From Alphaproteobacteria bacterium (GTDB taxonomy: Bacteria; Pseudomonadota; Alphaproteobacteria; DSM-16000; Inquilinaceae), in contig JANQIX010000055.1 in assembly GCA_028281925.1 (NCBI GenBank), forward strand, positions 62,001 to 126,000: a DNA stretch of 64,000 bases, written 5' to 3'. The position numbers were made by a program, and so were the translations under genes. Numbering within the stretch: position 1 is the stretch's first letter; each line of letters opens with the position of its first letter. The notes beneath the pieces are model-generated. The model was not told the DNA's origin. It saw only the letters and a program-made list of their open reading frames with translations, and did not search any database. Of the stretch, positions 8,771 to 18,324 are shown in pieces.

Positions 8771-9859
8771 ATGGTGGGTTGGTCGCGCGGAGTTTCCGCA
8801 GCTTTGGCCATAGCGGCCCTGATGCCGGCAGTGGCAATCGCGCAGGACGAGGGCGTCGAAGAGGAAGCCGCGGCCGAACGACCGCCGGAGCTCACGATTG
8901 AAGAAAGCGGATGGAGCGGCGGTGCCTTTTCCCGGCCCGACGACCCGACGCTGATCGGGTATTGCGGCATCTCCAGGGACTACGACAACGGTCTGACGCT
9001 GGTGTTCTCCACCAATCTGGACAACCAGACACGCATTACCCTGATCAATCCAGAGTGGGCACTGACGCCGGACAGTCAGGAAGAAATACAGCTCGGCATC
9101 GATGGGCGCGGCGGAGAGGGCCCTGCGATCGCCGCAAGCGATACGGTCCTGGTTATCCCGCTCGGCGAACTGCCCCAGATGATCGAGGCGTTGCGACAGG
9201 GCAACGTCATGACCATCACGACGTCTGAGGGGGAATTCGCCTTCCCGCTGACGGGAACCTTCGCGGCCCTGCCGAAGCTTGGCGAATGTGTCGCCGCGGC
9301 CAGAGAACTGATGGCCGAAGTCGAGCTGCCCCAGGATCCGGCGGAAGAGGCTCCGCCGGAGGAAGCCTCACCGACCGACGCACCCGCCGACGGTATGCCG
9401 CTGGAAGCGCTGGTCGACATCCTGACGGCGGCGGGCCTTGAGGATCTCTCGTTTGTACCGCCGGAGCAGGTTCCCGAGACCGAGATGGACCTGCGGTACA
9501 TCTGGCAGGTGGGCGACATCAATGGGGCTCTGCATCAGAGGCCGCGCCCGAGCGAGGCGATCGAGATCGACGGTTTCTCTGAAGAGTATCTGGCGCTCTT
9601 GGAAGGTCGCTGCCCGGGTGAGTTCATTGTTGAATTGGCCGACTCCGAGGTGTTTCAGGAACGATACGCCCTCAGGATCGGGCGTGCGGAATGCCTGACG
9701 GATGAGTCCGCCTCAGTGCTCGAGATGGCGTTCGCGCTCGACCAGTTCTTCTATTCGGTGTTCTATCACGAAGCGACGATGGAAGACGCCGAACAGGCAG
9801 CGGCGGAAACCGCCAAGATCGCCAACCTGATCCGCGAACTCGCGGGCGGCGAGAACTGA
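8771..9859 (+). CDS. Secreted two-domain protein of unknown function
   Basis: I do not recognise a named family. The 362-residue product has a clear Sec signal peptide (cleavage likely after AVAIA, before QDEGVEEE). An N-terminal domain of about 150 residues follows, with a cysteine in IGYCGISRDYDNG and the pattern FPLTGTFAALPKLGEC; this layout recurs in small secreted alphaproteobacterial proteins. A Pro/Glu/Ala-rich linker (around residues 185-205) leads to a C-terminal domain with two further cysteines (LEGRCPGEF, GRAECLTDE). The protein is strongly acidic. I chose the ATG at 8771 because it starts the signal peptide and follows a GAGGCGG ribosome site; the frame is open upstream. It lies 68 bp before glgE, and linked function is not evident. 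Confidence 0.75.
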   Translation: MVGWSRGVSAALAIAALMPAVAIAQDEGVEEEAAAERPPELTIEESGWSGGAFSRPDDPTLIGYCGISRDYDNGLTLVFSTNLDNQTRITLINPEWALTPDSQEEIQLGIDGRGGEGPAIAASDTVLVIPLGELPQMIEALRQGNVMTITTSEGEFAFPLTGTFAALPKLGECVAAARELMAEVELPQDPAEEAPPEEASPTDAPADGMPLEALVDILTAAGLEDLSFVPPEQVPETEMDLRYIWQVGDINGALHQRPRPSEAIEIDGFSEEYLALLEGRCPGEFIVELADSEVFQERYALRIGRAECLTDESASVLEMAFALDQFFYSVFYHEATMEDAEQAAAETAKIANLIRELAGGEN

Positions 9860-9927
9860 CGCTTCCGCTCGCGGCGGGAAATCACGCCGGGACAGCCCAG
9901 TCCCGATCTGCACGGGCGGGGAGCACG

Positions 9928-11946
9928 ATGAACGACGCGGTAGTGGCCGATCGCCACCCGAGCACAGTCACCACGGGACTTGACCGGCTGCACAGCCTTG
10001 CCGGGCAGCGCTTCGTCATCGGCGATGTGGCGCCGGAGATGGACGGCGGACGCTATCCGATCAAGCGCGAAGTCGGCGACAGGCTGGAGGTCTTCGCCGA
10101 TCTGATCTGCGACGGCCACGCCCAGGTCGCGGGCGCACTGCTCTATCGCGAGCAGACCGACGAGACATGGCGCGAGGTTCCCCTCAGGTTCCATGACAAC
10201 GACCGCTGGACGGCCTCGTTTCCTTTGGAACGCAACACCCGGTACCACTATACGGTCGCCGCCTGGGTCGACGAGTTCGAGAGCTGGCACCGCGATGTGA
10301 CCAAGAAGGTCAATGCTGGCCAGGATGTCACCGTCGACATGACCGAGGGGGCCGACCTGGTGGGCATTGCGCGCGAGCGCGCCCAAGGCGAAGACCGCGC
10401 CAGCTTCGATAGGCTGGTGGCGGAACTGACGGCCGCGGCCGGTTCACCGCGCATGCAGGAGTTCCTGTTCAGCGAGGAAATCGGCCGTCTGATGCGCCGC
10501 TACGGCACCCGTATTGGCTATACTCAATACCCTATCGTGCTTGAGGTCGTCGTCGACCGCGTGGCCGCGCGCTATGCCGCCTGGTACGAGATGTTCTGGC
10601 GCAGCCAGGGCACCGATGCCGGCCGCGGCGCCAGCATCGATGACTGTATCGCCAGGCTGCCCTATATCCGGGCAATGGGTTTTGATGTGGTCTATCTGGT
10701 GCCATGGCATCCGATCGGCCGCACGAACCGGAAAGGCAAGAACAACACCCTGATCGCGGGCCCCGGCGATCCCGGCAGCCCGTATGCCATCGGCGCGGAC
10801 ACAGGCGGCCATACGGCGGTCAACCCGGAATGGGGAACGCTGGACGACTTCAAGCGCTTCGTGGCCGCCGTCGGCCAGCACGGGATGGAACTGGCGATGG
10901 ACTTTGCCATCCAGTGTTCGCCCGACCATCCCTGGATCAAAGAGCATCGCGACTGGTTCAAATGGCGCCCGGACGGCAGCATCCGGTATGCGGAAAACCC
11001 GCCGAAGCGCTATGAAGACATCGTGAACGTGGAGTTCTACGAACCCCATGGTGGCCAGCCGATCGAGGCCCTGTGGCTGGAACTGCGCGACGCCGTGCTG
11101 TTCTGGTGCGCCCTCGGCGTGCGGATCTACCGCGTCGACAACCCGCACACCAAGCCGCTGCCGTTCTGGGAGTGGCTGATCCGCGAGGTTCAAGACCAGT
11201 ATCCCGATACCGTCTTCCTGGCAGAGGCATTCACGCGGCCGAAGTTGATGAAGGCACTGGCCAAGCTCGGCTATACCCAGAGCTACAGCTATTTCACCTG
11301 GCGCAATACCAAGGCCGAATTGACGGCTTATCTGGAAGAGCTGACGCAGGGCCCGGCAAAAGAATACATGCGGGCCAATTTCTTCGCCAACACGCCCGAC
11401 ATCCTGCCGACGATCCTGCAGCAGGGCGGCCGCCCGGCCTTCCTGCAGCGCGTCGTGCTGGCTGCGACGCTTTCCAGCGTCTACGGCATCTATAACGGCT
11501 ATGAGCTCTGCGAGAACGAGGCCGTACCCGGCAAAGAGGAATACTGGAACTCAGAGAAGTACCAGTACAAAGTCTGGGACTGGGATCGGCCCGGCAACAT
11601 CCGCGACTGGATCACGAGATTGAATGAGATCCGGAAAGAAAATCCGGCGCTGCACGAATACGACAACCTCAAATTCTACAATGCCTGGGACGACAACGTC
11701 CTGCTGTACGGCAAGATGGCACGCAATGCGAACAACTTCATTCTGATCGCCGTCAATCTGGACCCGAATGCCCCGCACGATGCTCATCTTGAGCTGCCGT
11801 TGTGGGAGCTGGGCCTGCCCGACCATGCGACGGTTTGGATGGAAGAGCTGATGGCCGGCTATCGCTTTACCTGGACCGGCAAGCATCAGCATGTGTGGAT
11901 CGACAACCAGCATCCGGCTTTCATCTGGCGTGTCACGCCCGCGTGA
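9928..11946 (+). CDS. glgE: Alpha-1,4-glucan:maltose-1-phosphate maltosyltransferase
   Basis: GlgE is a GH13 enzyme that transfers maltose from maltose 1-phosphate onto alpha-1,4-glucans, the cytosolic route from trehalose to glycogen-like polymer. The 672-residue length fits the family. An N-terminal beta domain precedes the barrel motifs VVYLVPWHPIGRTNRKGKNN, RIYRVDNPHTKPLPFW (nucleophile Asp404), FLAEAFTRP (acid/base Glu433) and NFFANTPDI. The 29-residue spacing of the two catalytic residues equals that of Streptomyces GlgE as I recall it. The ATG at 9928 follows GGGGAG. No treS, pep2 or glgB lies nearby, so its partners must be elsewhere. Confidence 0.92.
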   Translation: MNDAVVADRHPSTVTTGLDRLHSLAGQRFVIGDVAPEMDGGRYPIKREVGDRLEVFADLICDGHAQVAGALLYREQTDETWREVPLRFHDNDRWTASFPLERNTRYHYTVAAWVDEFESWHRDVTKKVNAGQDVTVDMTEGADLVGIARERAQGEDRASFDRLVAELTAAAGSPRMQEFLFSEEIGRLMRRYGTRIGYTQYPIVLEVVVDRVAARYAAWYEMFWRSQGTDAGRGASIDDCIARLPYIRAMGFDVVYLVPWHPIGRTNRKGKNNTLIAGPGDPGSPYAIGADTGGHTAVNPEWGTLDDFKRFVAAVGQHGMELAMDFAIQCSPDHPWIKEHRDWFKWRPDGSIRYAENPPKRYEDIVNVEFYEPHGGQPIEALWLELRDAVLFWCALGVRIYRVDNPHTKPLPFWEWLIREVQDQYPDTVFLAEAFTRPKLMKALAKLGYTQSYSYFTWRNTKAELTAYLEELTQGPAKEYMRANFFANTPDILPTILQQGGRPAFLQRVVLAATLSSVYGIYNGYELCENEAVPGKEEYWNSEKYQYKVWDWDRPGNIRDWITRLNEIRKENPALHEYDNLKFYNAWDDNVLLYGKMARNANNFILIAVNLDPNAPHDAHLELPLWELGLPDHATVWMEELMAGYRFTWTGKHQHVWIDNQHPAFIWRVTPA

Positions 11947-12005
11947 GGCACTCCCAATCCGGCATGGCGGCCCCGATATGGGGCTGATGGATGCATGAAC
12001 GACCG

Positions 12006-12034
12006 TTGACAACGGATCGTGCAGGGTCTTAGTC
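12006..12034 (+). promoter_or_regulatory. Possible promoter for metX-metW
   Basis: A perfect TTGACA (12006-12011) is followed after 17 bases by TTAGTC (12029-12034), a weak -10. It sits within a small CCGTT/AACGG inverted repeat and about 45 bp before the metX ATG. No riboswitch of a type I know is evident in this leader. Confidence 0.35.
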
Positions 12035-12077
12035 ACCTGTTTCTTTGGCCTACTGATGGATTGAGGACATCACTGGG

Positions 12078-13271
12078 ATGACCGTCTCCCGGGACAACGC
12101 AGCCGTGGCGCCGGAGGAAGCGCGGCACCTGCCGGGTCATTTCGTGACGCTCGCGATCGATCAGCCGATGCCGCTGGAGTCCGGTGCAAGCCTGGGACCG
12201 CTGACGATCGCCTACACGACCCATGGCACGCTGAACGCCGACGCCTCCAATGCCATTCTGGTGTGCCACGCCCTGACCGGCGACCAGTACCTGTTGGACC
12301 GTCACCCGGTGACGAGCAAGCCAGGGTGGTGGGAGCTTGCCGTCGGCCCCGGCCGCGCCATCGACACGGACCGCTATTTCGTGATCTGTGCCAATGTGCT
12401 GGGCGGTTGCATGGGCACGACCGGACCGAAAGAGATCGATCCGGCCACGGGCAAGCCCTATGGCATGAGCTTCCCGGTGATCACCATCGCGGACATGGTG
12501 CGGGCGCAGAAGCTCTTGGTCGACCATCTGGGCATCGCCAAGCTGTTCTGCGTGATCGGCGGATCCATGGGCGCCATGCAGGTGCTGCAATGGGCGGTGG
12601 ACTATCCGGACTGCGTCTACGGTGCCATGCCGATTGCCGGGGCTGCCCGCCACTCCGCCCAGAACATTGCGTTCCATGAGGTCGGGCGACAGGCAATCAT
12701 GGCTGACCCCGACTGGCACGGCGGCGACTATCTGCTGCACGACGTGCGGCCGACCGGCGGCCTCTCCGTCGCCCGCATGGCCGCCCACATCACTTATCTG
12801 TCCGAGACGGCGTTGCACCGCAAATTCGGGCGCAACCTGCAGGATCGCCGCGCGCTCGGCTTCGGCTTCGATGCCGACTTCCAGGTGGAAAGCTATCTGC
12901 GTCACCAAGGGTTCACCTTCGTAGACCGGTTCGACGCGAACTCGTACCTCTACATCACGCGGGCCATGGACTATTTCGACCTGCCTGCACGCTATGGCGG
13001 CAATCTGCAGGACTGCTTCCGCGTCGACGGCAAGGTGACGCCCGTGCGCTTTTGCCTGGTGTCGTTCTCAAGCGACTGGCTGTTTCCCACCCGCGAGAGC
13101 CGCAGGATCGTGCACGCGCTGAACGCCATCGCCGCCAATGTCAGCTCGGTCGAAATCGAAAGCGACAAGGGCCACGACGCCTTTCTACTGGACGAACCGC
13201 AGTTCCATGCCGTGCTTGCCGGGTTCCTGGATGGCCTGGCCGAGCATCGCGGGCTGAAGGCTGCACAATGA
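12078..13271 (+). CDS. metX: Homoserine O-acyltransferase (MetX)
   Basis: MetX activates homoserine with an acyl group (acetyl, or succinyl in some lineages) in methionine biosynthesis. The 397-residue alpha/beta hydrolase has [30 protein letters not shown] with nucleophile Ser163, and the C-terminal catalytic Asp and His regions [10 protein letters not shown] and [12 protein letters not shown]. These are hallmarks of MetX rather than the unrelated MetA. The ATG at 12078 has GAGG about 11 bases upstream. The stop overlaps the metW start in an ATGA junction, so the pair is translationally coupled. Whether acetyl- or succinyl-CoA is used cannot be settled by eye. Confidence 0.94.
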   Translation: MTVSRDNAAVAPEEARHLPGHFVTLAIDQPMPLESGASLGPLTIAYTTHGTLNADASNAILVCHALTGDQYLLDRHPVTSKPGWWELAVGPGRAIDTDRYFVICANVLGGCMGTTGPKEIDPATGKPYGMSFPVITIADMVRAQKLLVDHLGIAKLFCVIGGSMGAMQVLQWAVDYPDCVYGAMPIAGAARHSAQNIAFHEVGRQAIMADPDWHGGDYLLHDVRPTGGLSVARMAAHITYLSETALHRKFGRNLQDRRALGFGFDADFQVESYLRHQGFTFVDRFDANSYLYITRAMDYFDLPARYGGNLQDCFRVDGKVTPVRFCLVSFSSDWLFPTRESRRIVHALNAIAANVSSVEIESDKGHDAFLLDEPQFHAVLAGFLDGLAEHRGLKAAQ

Positions 13272-13924
13272 ACCATGTCGGCCGCTTCGCGGAGCCAGCG
13301 CCGGTGCCGCCGCATCCGGGGCAGACGATCCGTGCCGATCTGCAGCCGATCGCCGACATGGTGGCGCCGGCAAGCCGCGTCCTTGACGTCGGCTGTGCCG
13401 ACGGTGCGTTGCTGCACTATCTCTGGCACGCCAAACGTGTCGACGGCCGCGGCCTGGAGATCAGCCACGAAGGCGTGCGTGTCGGTATCAGCCGGGGACT
13501 GTCCGTCACGCAGGGCGACGCCGACATGGACCTGGCCGACTATCCGTCGGACGCCTTCGACTATGTTGTGCTCAGCCAGACGCTTCAGACGGTGCGTGCG
13601 CCGCACGTGGTGCTGGAGCACCTCGTGCGGATCGGGCGCCAAGCGATCGTCAGCTTCCCCAACTTCGGATACTGGCGCGTGCGGCTGCAGCTTCTGCTCG
13701 GCGGACGCATGCCCGTGACACGGGGCCTGCCGCTGCAATGGTTCGACACCCCGAACATCCATCTCTGCACGGTCAACGACTTCACGACGCTGTGCCGGGA
13801 CCTGGGCATCGCCATCGACCGCAGCCTGGCCTTGCGCCGCAGCGGCCGTGTGATTGAGCTGCCTCCGGGCAGGGTCGCCAACCTGCTGGCGGAAACCGGT
13901 ATCTTCTTGTTGCGGAAGGGCTAG
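13268..13924 (+). CDS. metW: Methionine biosynthesis protein MetW
   Basis: A 218-residue methyltransferase-fold protein that in many Proteobacteria is encoded with metX and is needed for full homoserine acyltransferase activity. Visible features are [16 protein letters not shown] (SAM motif I), [17 protein letters not shown], the [11 protein letters not shown] motif and [20 protein letters not shown], which is diagnostic of MetW. The ATG at 13268 overlaps the metX stop by 4 bp. At the other end its TAG stop shares the palindrome CTAG with the stop of the convergent methyltransferase gene. Confidence 0.93.
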   Translation: MNHVGRFAEPAPVPPHPGQTIRADLQPIADMVAPASRVLDVGCADGALLHYLWHAKRVDGRGLEISHEGVRVGISRGLSVTQGDADMDLADYPSDAFDYVVLSQTLQTVRAPHVVLEHLVRIGRQAIVSFPNFGYWRVRLQLLLGGRMPVTRGLPLQWFDTPNIHLCTVNDFTTLCRDLGIAIDRSLALRRSGRVIELPPGRVANLLAETGIFLLRKG

Positions 13925-14694
13925 TCCGCGGCGGTTCGGTGGTCGTCTTCAACCGTGGCAGACCGTGCGGGTGCCGTCGCGCTGGGCAGCGGCACCAGAA
14001 CGGGCCGGCGCTGGCGCTTGCGCTCCATGGCCGGGGTGATCTGGTAGAGCTGCTTCGTCGCCTCGATCATCACGACGCCGGCGAAACCGGAGAACCACCG
14101 GTGGCCGGCTTCTTCCCAAGCAGGCGCCGCTGCCAGAAGAAAGCGAGCACGAAAGGGCGGGATGAACAGGGCCCGCCCTTCCCGCGCTGGCACGAACAGG
14201 TTGTTGCGCAGCATGCCGGAGAGCTGCGATGCGCTGTAGGGCTGGCCATGTCCGAACGGCGTGCGGTCGAACCGCGCCCATATGCCACGGCGGTTGGGCG
14301 CGACCACCAGCAGTCGACCGCTGCCCGACAGCACACGCCAGATCTCTCGCATCAATCCGGCGCGATCTTCGGCATGTTCCAGCTCATGCACCATCAGCAC
14401 GCGGTCGATCGACATGTCCGGGAACGGCAGCACATTGTCTTCGGCCAGGGCGACGCGGTTGGGCTCGCCGGAAGGCCACGCAGCCACCCCCTGGCGCGCC
14501 GGCATGACGGCAAAGGCCCGTTCCGCCTCTTGCAGAAAGGGCCGCAGAAACGGCGTTGAATAGCCGAGCCCAAGGATCGACTGACCCTGCACGTCCGGCC
14601 ACAGGCGCCGCAGCTGCCGCCGGATCATCCGTTGCGCAACCAGTCCCAGACCGCTTTCATAGAAAGCTCGCAGGTCGACGACGTCTTGATGCAT
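13921..14694 (-). CDS. Class I SAM-dependent methyltransferase
   Basis: A 257-residue methyltransferase of the Methyltransf_11 type. It has SILGLGYSTPF in place of a canonical motif I, then ALAEDNVLPFPDMSIDRVLMVHELEH and LREIWRVLSGSGRLLVVAPN, the acidic and motif-III regions. The substrate is unknown. In alphaproteobacteria such a gene often lies beside gloB, as here, where gloB starts 104 bp away on the other strand. I chose the ATG at 14694 because of a strong GAGGGAAGGG ribosome site just upstream; a longer open frame lacks support. It converges on metW with a shared CTAG stop. Confidence 0.85.
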   Translation of the reverse strand: MHQDVVDLRAFYESGLGLVAQRMIRRQLRRLWPDVQGQSILGLGYSTPFLRPFLQEAERAFAVMPARQGVAAWPSGEPNRVALAEDNVLPFPDMSIDRVLMVHELEHAEDRAGLMREIWRVLSGSGRLLVVAPNRRGIWARFDRTPFGHGQPYSASQLSGMLRNNLFVPAREGRALFIPPFRARFLLAAAPAWEEAGHRWFSGFAGVVMIEATKQLYQITPAMERKRQRRPVLVPLPSATAPARSATVEDDHRTAAD

Positions 14695-14798
14695 AAGCCC
14701 TTCCCTCGCAGCAACAAATCTGGTGCCTCGCACCGGACTTGTGAAGCGGTCGGCGGATTGGCATCGTGGCGCCGCCAACGACCGAAGGAGACTCCGGC

Positions 14799-15569
14799 AT
14801 GTCCGCCCTTGAGATCCAGCTGATCCCGGCGCTGAGCGACAACTACGTCTATCTGGTGCGCGAACCCGCCAGCGCCACGACGGCCGTGGTCGACCCTGCG
14901 GTGCCCGAACCCGTGATCGCTGCGCTGGAGGCCCATGGCTGGACGCTGGACTTCATCCTCAACACCCATCACCACGCCGACCACATCGGCGGCAATGCTG
15001 CGTTAAAGGAGCGATATGGCGCAAAGGTGATCGGTCCAGCGGCCGACGCGCACCGCATCTCCACGCTCGACCGGCAGGTGCGTGAGGGCGACCATGTATC
15101 GATCGGCGACCAAGAGGCGGAGGTGTTCGAGGTACCCGGACACACCAGCGGCCACATTGCCTTCTGGTTTGCCAACAGCGACGCGCTGTTCTGCGGCGAT
15201 ACGCTGTTCGCGCTCGGCTGCGGCCGACTGTTCGAAGGCACGCCCGCCCAGATGTGGCGCAGCCTGGGCAAGCTGCGGGCGCTCCCGGACACCGCCAAGA
15301 TCTATTGCGGTCATGAGTATACGGAGAGCAATGCGCAGTTCGCAGTGACCATCGAACCGGGCAATGTCGCGCTCACGGCGCGTGCCGACGATATTGCAGC
15401 CACCCGGCGCCGTGGTGAGCCGACGATCCCCACATCGCTGGGGCTGGAGAAGGCGACCAACCCTTTCCTGCGCGCCGATGTTCCGGAGACCCAGGCAGCC
15501 CTCGGCATGGCGGGCGGCGACCCGTCGGCCGTGTTCGCTGAGATCCGCGGCCGCAAAGACCGGTTCTGA
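14799..15569 (+). CDS. gloB: Hydroxyacylglutathione hydrolase (glyoxalase II)
   Basis: A 256-residue metallo-beta-lactamase-fold enzyme that hydrolyses S-lactoylglutathione to lactate and glutathione, the second step of methylglyoxal detoxification. The metal site is clear in NTHHHADHIGG, with the later ligands in VPGHTSGHIAF, LFCGDTLFALGCGRLFEG and YCGHEYTESN. The C-terminal glutathione-binding tail includes EKATNPFLR. The ATG at 14799 follows a good GAAGGAG site and gives the usual length; the frame opens at 14766. Glutathione itself is made by gshB at the start of the window. Confidence 0.95.
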   Translation: MSALEIQLIPALSDNYVYLVREPASATTAVVDPAVPEPVIAALEAHGWTLDFILNTHHHADHIGGNAALKERYGAKVIGPAADAHRISTLDRQVREGDHVSIGDQEAEVFEVPGHTSGHIAFWFANSDALFCGDTLFALGCGRLFEGTPAQMWRSLGKLRALPDTAKIYCGHEYTESNAQFAVTIEPGNVALTARADDIAATRRRGEPTIPTSLGLEKATNPFLRADVPETQAALGMAGGDPSAVFAEIRGRKDRF

Positions 15570-15586
15570 TCGGCCTGAGACAAGAG

Positions 15587-16018
15587 ATGACGGCCGCCGA
15601 GATCATCCGCGCACTGAACCTGCAGCCCCATCCGGAAGGCGGGCACTATGCAGAGACTTGGCGCGATGTGCCGGAGGACGGCGGTCGTGGTGCCGGGACG
15701 GCCATCTACTATCTGCTGCAGGCCGGTGAGCTGTCCCGCTGGCACCGCATCGATGCGACGGAGATCTGGCACTGGTACGCTGGCGGTCCGCTGGCACTGA
15801 CCATTTCGCCCAACGGCCACGACGCAGCGGCAATGCATCTGGGACCCGAGATCGCCGTCGGCCAGCGGCCTCAGGCCATTGTCCCCGCCGGCGCCTGGCA
15901 GACGGCTGAGAGCCTGGGCGCCTGGACGCTGGTCGGCTGCACCGTCAGTCCAGCCTTCAGCTTCGAGGGGTTTGAACTGGCGCCGGACGACTGGCGCCCG
16001 GTGCCGCGTCAGCCGTAA
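15587..16018 (+). CDS. Cupin superfamily DUF985 protein
   Basis: A 143-residue single-domain cupin of the DUF985 (Cupin_5) family. Conserved stretches include LNLQPHPEGGHYAETWR, SRWHRIDATEIWHWYAGGPL, VPAGAWQTAESLG and GCTVSPAFSFEGFEL. Family members resemble small metal-binding or isomerase-like cupins, but their reaction is generally unknown. It starts 17 bp after gloB and is probably co-transcribed with it. A GC-rich hairpin follows immediately. Confidence 0.88.
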   Translation: MTAAEIIRALNLQPHPEGGHYAETWRDVPEDGGRGAGTAIYYLLQAGELSRWHRIDATEIWHWYAGGPLALTISPNGHDAAAMHLGPEIAVGQRPQAIVPAGAWQTAESLGAWTLVGCTVSPAFSFEGFELAPDDWRPVPRQP

Positions 16019-16023
16019 GCCAA

Positions 16024-16044
16024 GGGCGCCCTCGAAGGGCGCCC
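16024..16044. terminator. Hairpin between convergent genes, probable bidirectional terminator
   Basis: An 8-bp arm GGGCGCCC, a 5-base loop TCGAA and an identical self-complementary arm lie between the convergent DUF985 gene and chemoreceptor gene. There is no clear T tract on either side. Confidence 0.6.
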
Positions 16045-16078
16045 GGCCTAAGTTGCGGCCTTGCGGCTCCTGACCCGA

Positions 16079-17764
16079 TCAGGCCGCGCGCATCCCTTGC
16101 AGGAATTCGGCGACCGTGCTGCGCAACGTCGCAGCGCTGCGTCCCAATTCGCCGGATACGGTCTGAACCGTCTGAGCAGTGGCCTGCGACGTTTCGGCCG
16201 ACTGCGACACGCCTGCGATATTGCGCGACACCATGTCCGAACCGCGGGCTGCCTCTTCCACATTGCGTGCGATCTCGCCCGTGGCCGCGCCCTGCTCTTC
16301 AACCGCGGCGGCGATAGTTGTCGCGATTTCCGCTACCTGTCGGATGGTCCCGCCGACATGCTCGATCCGGGTGGCCGTCTCGCCCGTGGCGGCCTGCATC
16401 TCGGAAACCTGGGCAGAAATCTCTTCGGTCGCCTTTGCCGTCTGGTTGGCGAGGCTCTTCACCTCAGAAGCGACGACAGCGAAGCCCTTGCCGGCTTCGC
16501 CGGCGCGGGCCGCCTCGATGGTGGCGTTCAGGGCAAGCAGATTGGTCTGCTCGGCGATCGCCGTGATCAGCTGGACCACATCGCCGATCTTGTCCGCCAC
16601 ATTGGTCAGGCCGCGGACTTGGGCGTCGGCGTCGCCCGCTTCCTGGACGGCTGTGCGCGTAATGCCCATGGATTTCTCGACCTGCCGGTTGATCTCCTGG
16701 ATCGAACTGGACAGCTCTTCGGTCGCCGAAGCCACGGTCTGCACATTGGCGCTGGCTTCCTGCGACCCCGTGATTACGGCGGCCACCTGTTCGGCCGTCT
16801 GGCGTGACACACCGCCCATGGCGTCGGCTGTCGCTTCCATGTTCGACGCAGCGCCGGCGAGTTCCGCCACCAGCCCTTCGACGGCCCGCTCTAACTCATC
16901 GGCCATGGCGAGGCGGGCATCGTGCTGTTCCGCTTCGGCCTGGGCGCGCATCTGGTCTTGCTCGCGGCGCAGCAGTTCGACCTTCTCCGCGTTTTCCTTG
17001 AACACACCGACCGTGTCGGCCATGGCACCGATCTGGTCACCAGTCCCTAGGAACGGGACCGTGATGGACGTGTCGCCGTCGGCAAGCGCCTTCATGGAGA
17101 CGCGCAGGCGGCCGATCTTGCCGGTGATCATGACCGTGGTCGTCGCCAACATGGCAATGACGATCAGACCGCCGGCCAGTGCAGTGGCGATGAACTGCGA
17201 TCGGCTGTTGTCGATCGTCTCATGCATGACTTCGGTGGCTTCCCGAACCTCGCCGGACAGCGACACGAAGATGGCACCCACGCGGTCGGCGATCTCCTCA
17301 CCCAGATCGTCGATCCGGTCATCCAGGTCGTCGAAGACGGCATCCCCGGCGCCGCTTCGAACGGCAGCGAACAGATCCTGACGGATTGCCAGATCGAAGT
17401 CGTTATACCTCTCGACAACTTCGGCCAGCAGCTGTCGCTCTTCATCGGTATCGACGATGGTCTCCAGCACAGGCAGCGTCTCTGAGAGAAAACTGCTCCC
17501 CTCTTCGATGGTGACGACGCGCTCCGGCGCTATATCCCCCGCCGCTCGATCGATGATGATGTCCATCGCCGTAAGCAGCATTTCGATCGTCGTCGCCTTG
17601 ACCTGCTCCAGCAGAACCAAGTCGTTGACGCGGCGCTCATTGGCATTGGCCGCGCTGCGAACATCGGAGAAAGCGCCGAGAACGATCACGGCCGTGATGA
17701 CCAGCACGAGCACAGCGGTGACGGCGGCGCCAACGAGGCGCAGTTTAATGGAGAGCGTGGGCAT
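16079..17764 (-). CDS. Methyl-accepting chemotaxis protein
   Basis: A 561-residue chemoreceptor that relays periplasmic ligand signals to CheA/CheW. From the ATG at 17764 (preceded by GAAGGGG) it has transmembrane segment 1 at about residues 8-30, a helical periplasmic sensor of about 150 residues, and a second membrane segment ([20 protein letters not shown]). A HAMP domain follows ([19 protein letters not shown]), then a long signalling coiled coil containing the tip motif [20 protein letters not shown] and [13 protein letters not shown]. No C-terminal CheR-tethering pentapeptide is present. No other che genes are in the window. An open frame of 33 residues upstream of 17764 is not supported by a ribosome site. 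Confidence 0.93.
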   Translation of the reverse strand: MPTLSIKLRLVGAAVTAVLVLVITAVIVLGAFSDVRSAANANERRVNDLVLLEQVKATTIEMLLTAMDIIIDRAAGDIAPERVVTIEEGSSFLSETLPVLETIVDTDEERQLLAEVVERYNDFDLAIRQDLFAAVRSGAGDAVFDDLDDRIDDLGEEIADRVGAIFVSLSGEVREATEVMHETIDNSRSQFIATALAGGLIVIAMLATTTVMITGKIGRLRVSMKALADGDTSITVPFLGTGDQIGAMADTVGVFKENAEKVELLRREQDQMRAQAEAEQHDARLAMADELERAVEGLVAELAGAASNMEATADAMGGVSRQTAEQVAAVITGSQEASANVQTVASATEELSSSIQEINRQVEKSMGITRTAVQEAGDADAQVRGLTNVADKIGDVVQLITAIAEQTNLLALNATIEAARAGEAGKGFAVVASEVKSLANQTAKATEEISAQVSEMQAATGETATRIEHVGGTIRQVAEIATTIAAAVEEQGAATGEIARNVEEAARGSDMVSRNIAGVSQSAETSQATAQTVQTVSGELGRSAATLRSTVAEFLQGMRAA

Positions 17765-18324
17765 GGGGTGACCCCTTCGGATGGTCAGGCGACGCGTGGA
17801 ACGTCTGGACGAACTCACTACGCCTAATCGTTTAACGAGAAATGAATGCGCACACTTAACCATCTTTGCGGGAAAATTTGCCGCCCCAGCGATGTATTAA
17901 CGAGGGTTGAAGTTCTTGTTCTTTCAGCTATCGACAGCGCTTTCTCGACTTTCGGTGCATGGTCGCCGATATCACGGGAAATCATCATGGCTTCGGCCCC
18001 ATGCGTTGCATGCAATACGGCAGCCGTGACATGTAGTATCGATGCATCCTATTGGCGAATGCTACAGCACTATTCTCATTGATCAGGAGTTCAATCTGTA
18101 TCTGCGGGGCGGCAAAGCGCGCCATTCCCACCATCGTCCACGGCATCGGCTATTGCCAGGTCTACCCATGATCCGGCCACTCTGTCCGGATGCCGCCTCG
18201 TGCCATTCAGCGCCTGGCTTGGAGAGCACGGGCACTTGACCGAATGCGTCGCCGCGGCACGGGCGCCCTCAATCCTGAGCATCGGACGACTTCGCGCCGC
18301 CTCACCGCACACACACACGATGGG
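17765..18324. other. Intergenic region, no gene recognised
   Basis: This 560-bp stretch lies upstream of the chemoreceptor gene and downstream of a sensor kinase, both on the minus strand. The part from about 17821 to 17960 is richer in A+T and is the likely promoter region of the chemoreceptor. I could not identify a convincing sigma-28-type or sigma-70-type promoter. Short open frames here lack ribosome sites and family features. Confidence 0.6.

Noticed and set aside
11947-12077. Possible SAM-type riboswitch before metX
   Set aside because: SAM-II-type conserved bases and pseudoknot pairing that I would expect in an alphaproteobacterial metX leader are not visible. Only a short hairpin and a promoter-like TTGACA are present.
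17846-18082. Small open frame of 78 codons in the gap upstream of the chemoreceptor
   Set aside because: No Shine-Dalgarno, mixed composition and no recognisable features; it is more likely promoter DNA.
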